A stretch of DNA of 64,000 nucleotides from an uncultured Burkholderiales bacterium (GTDB lineage: Bacteria; Pseudomonadota; Gammaproteobacteria; Burkholderiales; Burkholderiaceae_C). Below, one piece after another: positions 7,875 to 18,280 of this stretch. Numbering within the stretch: the stretch's first letter is position 1; every line of letters begins with the position of its first letter. The stretch is from positions 39,409-103,408 of the forward strand of contig CADEDE010000001.1 of assembly GCA_902825995.1 (NCBI GenBank). The letters are read 5' to 3'. A program made the translations under genes and the position numbers. The notes beneath the pieces are model-generated. The model was not told the DNA's origin. It saw nothing but the letters and a program-made list of their open reading frames with translations, and made no database searches.

Positions 7875-9380
7875 ATGAGCCCACCCTCCGCGCCCTCCAC
7901 TGGCGCTGCCAGCGCCGCCCTCGAGCCGCGCTTCGAGCGCGGCGCCCTGGCCACCCTGGCCGAGCAACTCGCCGCCTTCCACGCCGAGCGCATTCGCGCC
8001 GGCTCGCTCGCCGGCGGTGCGCGCCTGCCCTCGGTGCGCGAAGCCGCGCAGCGCCATGCGCTGGCGCCGAGCACGGTGGTCGCCGCCTACGATCTCTTGC
8101 AGGCCCAGGGCCTGGTCGAGGCGCGCCGCCAGCGCGGCTTTTTCGTGCGTGCCGGCTTGCCCGCGCCAGCGCACACGCCGCGACGCGAGGCGCCTGCGCG
8201 CGGCGCACCGCCGCACGATGTGGCCACCCTCATGCGCGGCATGTTCGAGCACCAGAGCGGCAAGTCGCTCTCGCCGGGCACCGGTACCTTGCCGCCCGAG
8301 TGGCTCGATCTGCCGCTGCTGCACGGCGCGCTGCGCCGCGCGATGGCCGAAGACGCGCAGGATCCGGCCAGCCTGCGCTACGGCGAGCCGGGCGGCGACC
8401 CGCGCCTGCGTGCCGCGCTGTCGACGCGCCTGGCCGGGCTGGGCATCGCCGCTGCGCCGCGGCAGATCGTCACCACCTCGGGCGCCACGCACGCCCTCGA
8501 TCTGGTCTCGCGCCTGCTGCTCGCGCCGGGCGATACGGTGCTGGTCGATGAGCCGGGCTGGGCAGTCGAATTCGCGCGCCTGCGCCAAATGGGCGTCAAG
8601 CTGGCGCCGGTGCCGCGCGGCTCGGCCGGGCCGGATCTGGCCGTGATGCGCCGGCACCTGGAGAGCGGCGCCAGGCCGCGCCTGTACATCACCGTCTCGG
8701 TTCTGCACAACCCGACCGGCGCGACGCTCTCGCTGGCCTGCGCGCACGAGCTGCTCAAGCTGGCCGAGGCCTTCGGCATGACGATCGTCGAAGACGACAG
8801 CTATGCCTGGATGGCGCCGGCGCAGGCGCCGCGCCTGGCCGCGCTGGACCAGTTGCAGCGCACGGTCTATGTCTCGGGTTTCTCGAAGATCCTCACGCCG
8901 AGTTGGCGAGTCGGTTTCGTCGCCGCCGCGCCGGCCCTGGTCGAGCGCATCATCGACCGCAAGTTGCTCACCGCGCTCTCCACCCCGCCGCTGCCCGAAC
9001 GTGCGCTGGCGATCACGCTCGAGCAGGGCACCCTGCGCCGCCATGCCGAGCGCGTGGTGACGCGCCTGGCGGGGGCGCGCCAGCGTTGCACGCGCCTGGC
9101 CGAGGAGGCGGGCTTCACATTCGCCGCGCCGCCGGCCGGGCTCTTCGGCTGGGTCGAAACCGGCGTCGATGTCGATCGCCTCGCGGCGCGCCTGCATGCC
9201 CAGGGCTGGCTGCTCGCGCCAGGCAGCCTGTTCCACGCCCAGCCTCGGCCGAGCACGCTGATGCGCGTCAATTTCGCCACCGCGCAGGAGGCGCGCTTGT
9301 GGCGCGCGCTGGGCGAGGCGCGTGAGGGTTTGCGCGGCACCGACATTCAGGGGGCTGCCCCCCGGGCACGGGCCGCGTAA
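7875..9380 (+). CDS. MocR/GntR-type regulator with aminotransferase domain
   Basis: About 501 residues. The N-terminus is a GntR winged helix (AGSLAGGARLPSVREAA, then APSTVVAAYDLLQAQGLV), followed by a linker and a class I aminotransferase-like domain with VLHNPTG, EDDSYAWM and the PLP lysine in SGFSKILTPSWRVGF. MocR proteins use PLP and an amino ligand to switch transcription of adjacent genes. The ATG at 7875 is preferred over 7839 because the longer form would cover the nested inverted repeat. It faces the EamA-aminotransferase-PhzF operon, its likely target. Confidence 0.9.
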   Translation: MSPPSAPSTGAASAALEPRFERGALATLAEQLAAFHAERIRAGSLAGGARLPSVREAAQRHALAPSTVVAAYDLLQAQGLVEARRQRGFFVRAGLPAPAHTPRREAPARGAPPHDVATLMRGMFEHQSGKSLSPGTGTLPPEWLDLPLLHGALRRAMAEDAQDPASLRYGEPGGDPRLRAALSTRLAGLGIAAAPRQIVTTSGATHALDLVSRLLLAPGDTVLVDEPGWAVEFARLRQMGVKLAPVPRGSAGPDLAVMRRHLESGARPRLYITVSVLHNPTGATLSLACAHELLKLAEAFGMTIVEDDSYAWMAPAQAPRLAALDQLQRTVYVSGFSKILTPSWRVGFVAAAPALVERIIDRKLLTALSTPPLPERALAITLEQGTLRRHAERVVTRLAGARQRCTRLAEEAGFTFAAPPAGLFGWVETGVDVDRLAARLHAQGWLLAPGSLFHAQPRPSTLMRVNFATAQEARLWRALGEAREGLRGTDIQGAAPRARAA

Positions 9381-9425
9381 CATTGGGTCACAAGCTATGG
9401 TGCGCCGTTACCGGAATAGCCCGAC

Positions 9426-10175
9426 GTGAATTTCGAATCGACCCTGCCGCTGGGAGAGCCCGAGTTGATGCGCGTGAGCGCCTTTCAGCGCTACCTCGAC
9501 GAACTCAAGCGCGAAGGCGCCGATGAATCGTTGACGCGGCTGTCGTCGCTGAACCCCTCGCTGCTGCAGGATCTGCTGCGCTTCGAGCAGGACGGCCGTC
9601 ACACCGAGTTGCTCGAAGTCCTGGCCGCCTGCGTGCGCCACGCGCGCTCGCTGGCGGTGTATATGCAATGCGGCGACCGCGTGGTGCCGCTCACGGTCTT
9701 CCCCAACGAGCGTCTGGCGCATTGCCCGCTGCCGATGCATGAATTCTTGTCCCAGCGCCTGTCGGATCTGCAGGTTCTGCGTGTCGAGCCCGCGGTGCTG
9801 CGCCCGCCCGGCGACCCCGAGGCCGCCCTGGTCGGCGAGCCGCACCTGTACCAGCCGCTCGGGCCGGTGACCTGGGAGCTGGCGATGCGCGGCTCGCGCG
9901 AACAACTGCTGCCCGAAATCGCCGGCCCCGCCGCCTACCGCGTGGCCCTAGGCATGAATCTGCGCGAGGTGGTGCTGACCGGCGTGGTGCAGGCCGCGGT
10001 CAACCGCCTGCACCGCGAAAGCGCCAACCTGCGCGAGATGTCCGAATGGCCCGGCCTGAACCGCAGCCGCGCGATGCGCCTGTTGAATGCGCTGTATCTC
10101 CAGGGCGGCCTGATCGTCAGCCGCACCCACCCGGTGGCGACCAACGACTCCTGGTTCGGCAGCTCGAGAAATTGA
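9426..10175 (+). CDS. Conserved-looking hypothetical protein
   Basis: A 249-residue soluble protein that I do not recognise. It starts with GTG after a short gap from the MocR gene. The middle has proline-rich turns (VLRPPGDPE, YQPLGPVTWEL), and the last 80 residues (AAVNRLHRESANLREMSEWPGLNRSRAMRLLNALYLQGGLIV) look like a helical, winged-helix-like segment that could bind DNA or another protein. No signal peptide or membrane segment. Base composition matches the surrounding genome. Confidence 0.7.
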   Translation: MNFESTLPLGEPELMRVSAFQRYLDELKREGADESLTRLSSLNPSLLQDLLRFEQDGRHTELLEVLAACVRHARSLAVYMQCGDRVVPLTVFPNERLAHCPLPMHEFLSQRLSDLQVLRVEPAVLRPPGDPEAALVGEPHLYQPLGPVTWELAMRGSREQLLPEIAGPAAYRVALGMNLREVVLTGVVQAAVNRLHRESANLREMSEWPGLNRSRAMRLLNALYLQGGLIVSRTHPVATNDSWFGSSRN

Positions 10176-10188
10176 ATTCGCGCGCGGC

Positions 10189-12078
10189 TCAGCGCGACGA
10201 CAAAGCTTCCCAGCGCTCCATCGCCGCCAGCAATTGCTCGTCGAGCCGCGCGAAGTGGGCGTGCAATTCGGTCGCGCGCTGCGCATCCTTGGCGTAGAGC
10301 GCCGGGTCGGCCAGGGCTTCGGTGAGGGTCTTCTGCTCGGCCTCGATCGCGGCGATTTGCGCCGGCAGCGCATCGAGTTCGCGCTGCTCCCTGTAGCTGA
10401 GCTTGCTGCGCGGTGCCGGCGCTGCGGCGGGAGGCGGTGGCGGTGGCGGTGGCGGCGCCACCGATGCGGGCACACTGACCCGGCCCCGCTCGCGCTGCTG
10501 CTGCCAATCGCTAATGCCGCCCTCGTATTCGCGCCACAGCCCCGGCTTGCCGCCGAAAGCGGGGTCGCCCTCCCAGGCCACCGTGCTGGTCACCACCGCA
10601 TCGACGAAGCGCCGATCGTGGCTGACGATGAAGGCGGTGCCGCTGTAGCCGAGCAGCAGTTCTTCGAGCAACTCCAGCGTATCGATATCGAGGTCATTGG
10701 TCGGCTCGTCGAGCACGATCACATTCGCCGGCAGGGCAAACAGGCGCGCCAGCAGCAGGCGGTTGCGTTCGCCGCCCGAGAGCGTGCGCACCGGCGAATT
10801 CGCGCGCTCGGGCGAGAACAGGAAGTCGTTCAGGTAGCTCATCACATGCTTGCGCTGGCCGTTGAACTCGATCCACTCGCTGCCCGGGCTGATGGTGTCG
10901 GCCAGCGTGGCGTCGAGGTTCAGCGCATCGCGCATCTGGTCGAAATAGGCCACCTGCATCTTGCTGCCGCTGCGCACCGTGCCGCGCGTGGGCGCGAGTT
11001 GGCCGAGGATGAGTTTCAACAGCGTGGTCTTGCCCACGCCGTTGGGGCCGACCAGGCCGACCTTGTCGCCGCGCAGGAAGGTGGCGGCGAAGCGCTCGAT
11101 CAGCCACGGGCCTTCTTCGCCATAGCGAAACGACACATCGTCGAGCACCGCCACCAGCTTGCCGCTGGGCACGCCCGAGTCGATCTCCAGCCGCACTTGG
11201 CCCAGCGATTCGCGCCGCGCCGCACGCTGCGCGCGCAGGCGCTCCAGGCGCACCACACGGCCCACGGCGCGCGTGCGCCGCGCCTCCACGCCTTTGCGCA
11301 CCCAGACCTCTTCCTGCGCCAGCAATTTGTCGGCGCGCGCGCTGGCCAGGGCTTCGGATTCCAGTTCGCGCGCCTTGGTCAGCTCATAGGCCGCGTAATT
11401 GCCGGGGTAAGAGCGCAGCACGCCGCGATCGAGCTCGATGATGCGCGTGGCCACGGCGTCGATGAAGGCGCGGTCGTGCGAAACGAACAGCAGCGCGCCG
11501 CTCCATGATGCGAGCAGCCCTTGCAGCCACTCGATCGCATCCAGGTCGAGGTGGTTTGTCGGCTCATCCAGCAGCAGCACATCCGGGTGCGCCACCAGAG
11601 CCTGCGCCAGCGCGACGCGCTTCTTGGTGCCGCCCGACAGCGCGGCGACACGCGCATCGCCGTCCAGATGCAGGCGTTGCAGGGTCACCGTGACACGCTG
11701 CTCCCACATCCAGCCGTCGAGGTGCTCGATGCGCGTTTGCAGCGCATCCAGATCGTCGCCGGGCGCGTGCTGCTCGTAGCGCTGGCGCAATTCACGCGCC
11801 TCGGCCGCGCCCTCGCTGGCGGCTTCGAATACCGTGGCGTCGGCCTCGAAGCGCGGCTCCTGCGGCACGTAATAGCGGCGCAGGCCCTGCTGGACTTGCA
11901 GCACGCCATCGTCGGCCCGCTCCAGCCCGGCCAGGATTTTCAGCAGCGAGGATTTGCCGGTGCCGTTGCGCCCGATCAGCGCCACGCGCTCGCCGACATC
12001 GAGCGAAAAACCGGTGCCATCGAGCAGGGCCACATGGCCGAAAGCGAGGTGGGCGTTGGAAAGGGTGATCAGGGCCAT
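10189..12078 (-). CDS. uup: Uup-type ABC-F ATPase
   Basis: A 629-residue soluble protein with two ABC ATPase domains. Domain 1 has GRNGTGKSS, LSGGTKKR and LLDEPTNHLD; domain 2 has GPNGVGKTT, LSGGERNR and VLDEPTNDLD. No membrane domain is present, as in ABC-F factors that act on the ribosome. A linker of nine prolines leads to a C-terminal coiled-coil arm (YREQRELDALPAQIAAIEAEQ), the mark of Uup, which binds branched DNA or ribosomes. The proline run comes from a GGTGGC-like simple repeat at about 10430-10455. Confidence 0.92.
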   Translation of the reverse strand: MALITLSNAHLAFGHVALLDGTGFSLDVGERVALIGRNGTGKSSLLKILAGLERADDGVLQVQQGLRRYYVPQEPRFEADATVFEAASEGAAEARELRQRYEQHAPGDDLDALQTRIEHLDGWMWEQRVTVTLQRLHLDGDARVAALSGGTKKRVALAQALVAHPDVLLLDEPTNHLDLDAIEWLQGLLASWSGALLFVSHDRAFIDAVATRIIELDRGVLRSYPGNYAAYELTKARELESEALASARADKLLAQEEVWVRKGVEARRTRAVGRVVRLERLRAQRAARRESLGQVRLEIDSGVPSGKLVAVLDDVSFRYGEEGPWLIERFAATFLRGDKVGLVGPNGVGKTTLLKLILGQLAPTRGTVRSGSKMQVAYFDQMRDALNLDATLADTISPGSEWIEFNGQRKHVMSYLNDFLFSPERANSPVRTLSGGERNRLLLARLFALPANVIVLDEPTNDLDIDTLELLEELLLGYSGTAFIVSHDRRFVDAVVTSTVAWEGDPAFGGKPGLWREYEGGISDWQQQRERGRVSVPASVAPPPPPPPPPAAAPAPRSKLSYREQRELDALPAQIAAIEAEQKTLTEALADPALYAKDAQRATELHAHFARLDEQLLAAMERWEALSSR

Positions 12079-12159
12079 GCCGCGATTGTCCGCGACGCAT
12101 GTGCAACAGATCTCGAAATGCGCCCACCGCTAGCCCATTTCATGGCGCATGCTCTGCAT

Positions 12160-12381
12160 ATGACGACGCCCCAATCCTTCAAGCACAAAGACTACGAGTT
12201 GCACTGCAGCGCCAAGGCTCTGGACAGCGGCAAATTCGCGCCGGTTCTGGTCGTCGCCAAGCAGGCCTGGCCGAGCCGGCCGCGGACCATCGCCACGCGC
12301 GGCGACGATTGCCCGACCGAAGACAGCGCCATCGATGCGGCGCATGTCCAGGGCGTCGAGTGGGTCCAGAACTACGGCTGA
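12160..12381 (+). CDS. Small hypothetical protein
   Basis: A 73-residue soluble protein (MTTPQSFKHKDYELHC ... VEWVQNYG), mixed charge, no signal or membrane segment. I do not recognise the family, but the reading frame has genome-typical codon use and sits alone between divergent/convergent genes. An in-frame ATG at 12142 would add six residues; 12160 was chosen as the more natural N-terminus. Confidence 0.6.
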   Translation: MTTPQSFKHKDYELHCSAKALDSGKFAPVLVVAKQAWPSRPRTIATRGDDCPTEDSAIDAAHVQGVEWVQNYG

Positions 12382-12429
12382 TGCCGGGCCGCGCGCCAGG
12401 CGCGGCGGCGCGCGCAATACGACCCCGGG

Positions 12430-12617
12430 CGGCGCAGGTTTGCGGCGTTGATTTCGCGCCGGCCTATATCGATCACGCCAGGCGCAGCCAGCCCGACCCG
12501 CGCATCGCCTTCGAGGTCGGGGACGCCAGCGCGCTGGCCTATGTCGATGGCGAGCCGCACGGCCCACGCTCCTTTGCCGCCCTGGCCTGGGCGGCAAAGG
12601 GCATCGTGCCCGCTTAG
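12430..12617 (+). pseudogene. Fragment of a SAM-dependent methyltransferase
   Basis: The frame reads QVCGVDFAPAYIDHARR followed by IAFEVGDASALAY, which matches motifs I-post and II of class I methyltransferases (acidic residue in GVDF, then VGDA). The glycine-rich motif I before it and the rest of the domain after it are missing, and the frame stops at 12617 overlapping the end of the DUF1415 gene. It is a truncated relic. Confidence 0.55.
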
Positions 12618-13200
12618 CCCGGCGAGTTCGCGACTGCGGCGTCGGCACGGCACTGCCGCTGCAACGCTGCCCAGCCCACGGCGCCCAGTGCCTGCATCGT
12701 CGCGATATTGGTCTCGAAGATCGTGTCGGTGTCCGCGAAGGCGGCCACCGCGCGCGCGATGCTCGCCTCGCGGATCAGGTGCAGCAGCGGGTAGGGCGAG
12801 CGGTTCGTCGCATTGGTGATGTCGTCGGGCGCGCTGCCGGCAAAGCGGTATTGCGGGTGGAAGCTAGCCACCTGGATCACGCCGCGCAGGCGCAGCTCGG
12901 CCACCGCGCCGTCGGCGTCAGTGAGGAAGGCGTTGTAGTCGTCGAAGTCGTGCAGCATGTGCGGCGCGATCAGCAGCGTGGTTTCGACTTGATTGACCGG
13001 CGCTTCGGCCAGTGCGCGCAACTCGCCGAGCAAGTCGCGGCGCAAGGCTTGAGTGTCGGTAGCCTCGCTCACCACGTAACGCACGCGGCCCTTGGCCTGC
13101 GGCGCCTTGGCGAACGGGCACAGGTTGAGGCCGATGACCACGCGCTCGACCCAGGCGCGGGTTTCGGCAATGACCGCGTCGCTATCGACGGTTTGGGCAC

Positions 13201-13204
<4 letters not shown>
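12614..13204 (-). CDS. DUF1415 family protein
   Basis: A 196-residue protein with the DUF1415 hallmark WVERVVIGLNLCPFAK near the start and a C-terminal half with PYPLLHLIREASI. The role of this family is unknown. The GTG start at 13204 overlaps the DbpA stop as GTGA, so it is expressed with the helicase. An alternative longer frame is only the shadow of the helicase gene. Confidence 0.85.
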
Positions 13205-14640
<1,436 letters not shown>

Positions 14641-14665
14641 GGAAGATTGTCGCACAGTACCTAAA

Positions 14666-14677
14666 AATGGTACCATT
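14666..14677. promoter_or_regulatory. Perfect palindrome upstream of hicAB
   Basis: AATGGTACCATT is a perfect 12-bp palindrome five bases before the hicA ATG, with a further GTACC half-site at 14658. This is where an autoregulating HicB would be expected to bind. The divergent dbpA start is only 26 bases away, so the site may affect both genes. Confidence 0.55.
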
Positions 14678-14681
14678 GACC

Positions 14682-14937
14682 ATGAAGCGCAGGCACCAGC
14701 GCACTCATCGACTTGATCTTCGCTCGGCCGACCAGCGGCAACGTGCAGTGGCGCGACATTCAAGCGCTGTTCGTTGAAATGGGCGCTGAGGTCAGCGAGC
14801 GAGAAGGAAGCCGCGTCGCTGTGGTCCTGTTTGATGAGGTGCGGGTGTTTCACCGGCCGCATCCTTCGCCGAATACCGATAAGGGTGCCGTGGCGAGCAT
14901 CCGCAAGTGGTTGGAACAACACGGAGTCGAGCCATGA
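14682..14937 (+). pseudogene. hicA: HicA-type mRNA interferase, apparently frameshifted
   Basis: From ATG 14682 the first residues MKRRHQRT match HicA N-termini, but the family-typical continuation (DLIFARPTSGNVQW, then HPSPNTDKGAVASIRKWLEQHG) lies in the next frame. Removing one A near 14707 would restore MKRRHQRTLDLIFARP. The in-frame start for the body would otherwise be a TTG at 14713 that cuts off the first strand. The dsRNA-binding fold residues and end are intact. Either a natural inactivation of the toxin or a sequencing error. The stop overlaps hicB as ATGA. Confidence 0.7.
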
Positions 14938-15266
14938 ATCTGATGACGGTTGACGGGTACAACGCCAAGATCGAATACGACGAAGAGCTCGACCTCTTTC
15001 GCGGTGAGATTCTTGGCCTGAGTGGCGGCGCCGACTTCTACGGCAAGAACCCCAAGGAACTTCGCGCCGAGTTCAAGAAGTCGCTGCAAGTCTTTCTCGA
15101 CGTGTGCAAGGAGAAGGGCATCGAGCCGCGCCGCCAGTTTTCGGGCAAGTTCAACTTGCGCATTCCACCCGAGCTGCACGAAAGGCTGGCTATCGAAGCG
15201 CAGGCACAGGGCAAGAGCATCAACAGCTTGGCCCAAGAGGCATTGCAGGAACGGGTCGCTTCTTGA
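14934..15266 (+). CDS. hicB: HicB-type antitoxin
   Basis: A 110-residue antitoxin. The N-terminal half (YNAKIEYDEELDLFRGEILGL) is the HicB partial RNase H fold, and the C-terminal half (FNLRIPPELHERLAIEAQAQGKSINSLAQEAL) is an Arc/MetJ-type ribbon-helix-helix DNA-binding domain. It neutralises HicA and represses the operon, probably through the palindrome at 14666. Overlaps hicA as ATGA. Confidence 0.9.
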   Translation: MNLMTVDGYNAKIEYDEELDLFRGEILGLSGGADFYGKNPKELRAEFKKSLQVFLDVCKEKGIEPRRQFSGKFNLRIPPELHERLAIEAQAQGKSINSLAQEALQERVAS

Positions 15267-15301
15267 CCGCGCTCGGACGTTCGCTAGGGATGGCCTGAGC
15301 C

Positions 15302-17515
15302 ATGCCCCAGAGCCTCCTCCCCACCCCCCGCCACGCCGACCGCCTGCCGCCGCACATCGGCAAGGAGGCGCTCGCGCGCGTGCGCCACGGCGTGCACCAC
15401 CTGCCGCAGGTGGTGAAGCCGGCCGATTACCTGGCCGAGTCGAATGCTGACTTCGAGACCCACCTCGACAAGCTTGGCCTGATCCTCTTGCAAAAGCCCG
15501 TGGCCGGGCAACGGCCGAGCCGGTGGATCGACCCGGCACTGATCGACGCCGCGCTGGCGCACCTCGACGCCGTCGGCAGTGGCCCGAAGGCGCGGCCGCT
15601 GATGTTGGAGCGCACGACAGCGCTCGAACAGATGGCGGTATCCCGCCGCGCCGGCGTGTGGACGCGCCTGATCCGCCATACGCTGAAGCTCTCGCAAGCC
15701 GACTGGACGGTGCCGGTGCTGTTCCGCATCCCGGTCGACGCCAATGAGGTGTGGGCCTTCTACCGCAGCGCCGACAAGGCCGCGCTGCTGGCCGCGCTGG
15801 GCCCGCCGCCGCAGCACCCGCAGGCGCCCGAGCTGACGGCGCACCTGGAAGCGCTGATCGCACGCAGCCGGGCCTTCAAAGCGCGCGAGCTCGAATCGCT
15901 GTTGCCGCGCCTGCAATCCGAAGGCGGCATCGCGCAGCCGCTCGAAGAAATGAAAGCCGCCTTCACCCGCGCGCAGGAGCGCTGGGAATGCCGCGTCGCC
16001 GAGATCGACACGCTCGAAGGCCTGAACACCGAACTCGCGTTCCAGGGCTACCCCGACACCTTCAACAAGGCGCGGCAACTCCAACGCAAGGTCACGCTCT
16101 ACGTCGGCCCGCCCAACAGCGGCAAGACCCACGCCGCGTTCGAGTGCCTGGCGCAGGCCCTGGACGGCGCCTACCTGGCCCCGCTGCGCCTGTTGGCCCT
16201 GGAAGGCCGTGACCGACTCGTCGCGCGCGGTGTGCCCTGCTCCCTGCTCACCGGCGAAGAGAACGTACCCGCCGTGGGCGCGCGCGTGGTCAGCAGCACG
16301 ATCGAGATGGTGGGCACTAACACGCCGATCGACGTGGCCGTGATCGACGAAGCGCAGATGATCTTCGACAACTCGCGCGGCTGGGCCTGGACGCAGGCCA
16401 TCGTGGCCGTGCCGGCCAACGAGGTGATCATCATCTGCTCGGCCTACGCGGTGCCGGCCATCGAAAACCTGCTCGGCCTGTGCGGCGAGCGCTGCACGGT
16501 GCGCCACTTCGAGCGCAAGCAGCATGTGCAGCTCTTGCCCAACCCGGTGCCGGTGCACACGCTGATGCTCGGCGACGCGGTAGTGGCCTTCAGCCGCCGC
16601 GATGTGCTGATTCTGCGCGACCAGATCGCCGCGGCCGGCCACCCGGTGAGCGTGATCTACGGCGCGCTGCCGCCCGAGGTGCGGCGCCGGGAAGCAGAGC
16701 GCTTCGCCGAAGGCGCCAGCCACATCCTCGTCGCCACCGACGCCATCGGCATGGGCCTGAACCTGCCGATCCGCCGCGTGCTGTTCAGCACCATGACCAA
16801 GTTCGACGGCGTCAACGACCGGCCGCTCGGCGAGAGCGAGGTGCACCAGATCGCAGGGCGCGCCGGCCGCTTCGGCATCCACGAAGAAGGATTCGTCGGC
16901 GTGCTGAAGGAGGCCGAGCCCGGCGCGCTGAAACTGCTGACCGACCTGCTGCCGAAAACGCCGCGCGCGCCGCGCGACTTCAAGGCCCCGGTGGCACCGA
17001 ACAACTGGCATGTGCAGACCATCGCGTCGCGCCTGCAACTGACGAAGTTGCGCGAGGTGCTCGGCGTATTCGTCGAACAGTTGAAGCTCGATGACGCGCA
17101 CTTCGCCGTCGCCGAACTGGAGCAGATGCTCGACCTGGCCGAGAAGCTCGACGCCAGCGCCGCGAAGCTCACGCTGAAAGAGCGCTTCATCTACGCCCAG
17201 GCCCCCGTCGATACGCGCACCGAGAACCAGTTGCAGGCCTTCCTCGACTGGACCAGCGCCCACGCCGCCACCGGCCAGGCGGGGTCACCGTGGTTCCTGG
17301 ACCAGGTGGACGGCCACAGCCGCCTCGAAGCCATGGAGCAGGCGCTGCGCGCGTGCACGCTGTGGCTGTGGCTCGACCTGCGCTTCCCCGGCGCCTACGG
17401 CCACGTCGAAAACGTGCTGGCGCTGCGCAGCCAGCTCAACGACGGCATCGAGCGGCAGTTGAAGGGCAAGCGGCCGCTAGCGCAGATGAGGAATCGGCAG
17501 CGGAAAGGGCGTTGA
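15302..17515 (+). CDS. SUV3-family ATP-dependent RNA helicase
   Basis: A 737-residue protein resembling the mitochondrial degradosome helicase SUV3. Residues 1-245 are an extra N-terminal region; the helicase core shows GPPNSGKTHAA (Walker A), VIDEAQM (Walker B), VATDAIGMGLNLPIRR and HQIAGRAGRFG (motifs V, VI). A C-terminal extension ends LDLRFPGAYGHVENVLALRS. In eukaryotes SUV3 unwinds RNA for PNPase-type degradation; bacterial members are little studied. A second, broken copy of the C-terminus lies at 19669-19827. Confidence 0.88.
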   Translation: MPQSLLPTPRHADRLPPHIGKEALARVRHGVHHLPQVVKPADYLAESNADFETHLDKLGLILLQKPVAGQRPSRWIDPALIDAALAHLDAVGSGPKARPLMLERTTALEQMAVSRRAGVWTRLIRHTLKLSQADWTVPVLFRIPVDANEVWAFYRSADKAALLAALGPPPQHPQAPELTAHLEALIARSRAFKARELESLLPRLQSEGGIAQPLEEMKAAFTRAQERWECRVAEIDTLEGLNTELAFQGYPDTFNKARQLQRKVTLYVGPPNSGKTHAAFECLAQALDGAYLAPLRLLALEGRDRLVARGVPCSLLTGEENVPAVGARVVSSTIEMVGTNTPIDVAVIDEAQMIFDNSRGWAWTQAIVAVPANEVIIICSAYAVPAIENLLGLCGERCTVRHFERKQHVQLLPNPVPVHTLMLGDAVVAFSRRDVLILRDQIAAAGHPVSVIYGALPPEVRRREAERFAEGASHILVATDAIGMGLNLPIRRVLFSTMTKFDGVNDRPLGESEVHQIAGRAGRFGIHEEGFVGVLKEAEPGALKLLTDLLPKTPRAPRDFKAPVAPNNWHVQTIASRLQLTKLREVLGVFVEQLKLDDAHFAVAELEQMLDLAEKLDASAAKLTLKERFIYAQAPVDTRTENQLQAFLDWTSAHAATGQAGSPWFLDQVDGHSRLEAMEQALRACTLWLWLDLRFPGAYGHVENVLALRSQLNDGIERQLKGKRPLAQMRNRQRKGR

Positions 17516-17556
17516 GGGCGCTCTGACGCCCTTTCCATCAGGCTCTCGCGATGCTA

Positions 17557-17573
17557 GTATTACCATGTAATAC
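17557..17573. promoter_or_regulatory. Palindromic operator of the vapBC-type locus
   Basis: GTATTAC-CAT-GTAATAC is a perfect inverted repeat (7-bp arms, 3-base centre) ending 10 bases before the antitoxin ATG and next to its AGGAG ribosome site. This fits an operator bound by the AbrB-type antitoxin for autoregulation. Confidence 0.65.
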
Positions 17574-17583
17574 AGGAGATGCC

Positions 17584-17817
17584 ATGGAAGCAACATCCGT
17601 CACCAGCAAGGGCCAGGTCACGATCCCGCAGAGAGTCCGGCAGCAACTCGGCATTCGCCAAGGCAGCCGGATCGAGTTTCTGATGGTCGGCGACCATGTC
17701 GAAATGCGCGTGGCCAGTTCGCCCACCGGCTTGCCCGACAGCGGCTTCGGCATGCTCAAGAGCCGGCGTGCCGCGCTGCCCGCGGGCCTGGATCCGGCCA
17801 CGCTGCTCAAACGATGA
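17584..17817 (+). CDS. AbrB/MazE-type antitoxin (VapB)
   Basis: A 77-residue antitoxin. VTSKGQVTIPQRVRQQLGI is the SpoVT/AbrB swapped-hairpin DNA-binding domain; the C-terminal tail would wrap the toxin. A good AGGAG site precedes ATG 17584. The stop overlaps the PIN toxin start as ATGA. Confidence 0.9.
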   Translation: MEATSVTSKGQVTIPQRVRQQLGIRQGSRIEFLMVGDHVEMRVASSPTGLPDSGFGMLKSRRAALPAGLDPATLLKR

Positions 17818-18230
17818 TCGGCCTGGACACCAACGTCGTCGCCCGCTACTACGTCGAGGACAAGGCCGACACGCAGGCTGTGCGCCAACGCGCCGCTGCC
17901 CGGCGCCTGATCGAATCGGGCCAGCCACTGATGGTTTGCAAGACCGTGCTGCTGGAATTTGAGTGGGTCATGCGCGGCTACTACGGCTTCTCGTCGGCCG
18001 AGGCGGTGTCGGTACTGCGGCACCTGCTGGCTCTGGCCCACGTCAACATCGAAGACCGCACCACCGTCGAGCACGCGCTGTCGCATTGCGAAGCAGGCAT
18101 CGACCTGGCCGACGCGATGCACCACGCCAGCTACCGCGCCTGCGCGAGCATGGCCTCGTTCGACGATCAGAAGTTTGCGCGCCGCGCGAAAAAGCTGGGC
18201 CTAGCGCCGGTGGTGGTGATTCCGACGTAG
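17814..18230 (+). CDS. PIN-domain toxin ribonuclease (VapC)
   Basis: A 138-residue PIN-domain protein. The four acidic metal ligands are visible: D5 in GLDTN, E in LLEFEWVM, D in DLADAMH and D in SFDDQKF. VapC toxins cut tRNA or rRNA when not bound by their antitoxin. Coupled by ATGA to the AbrB-type antitoxin upstream. Confidence 0.9.
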   Translation: MIGLDTNVVARYYVEDKADTQAVRQRAAARRLIESGQPLMVCKTVLLEFEWVMRGYYGFSSAEAVSVLRHLLALAHVNIEDRTTVEHALSHCEAGIDLADAMHHASYRACASMASFDDQKFARRAKKLGLAPVVVIPT

Positions 18231-18280
18231 GCCTTGAAGAACGCCCTCGGCGCCGACCACGTCGATCAGCCTTTCCACAA

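Noticed and set aside
10427-10460. GGTGGC repeat as a CRISPR or regulatory repeat
   Set aside because: It encodes the polyproline linker of the Uup protein and has no spacers.
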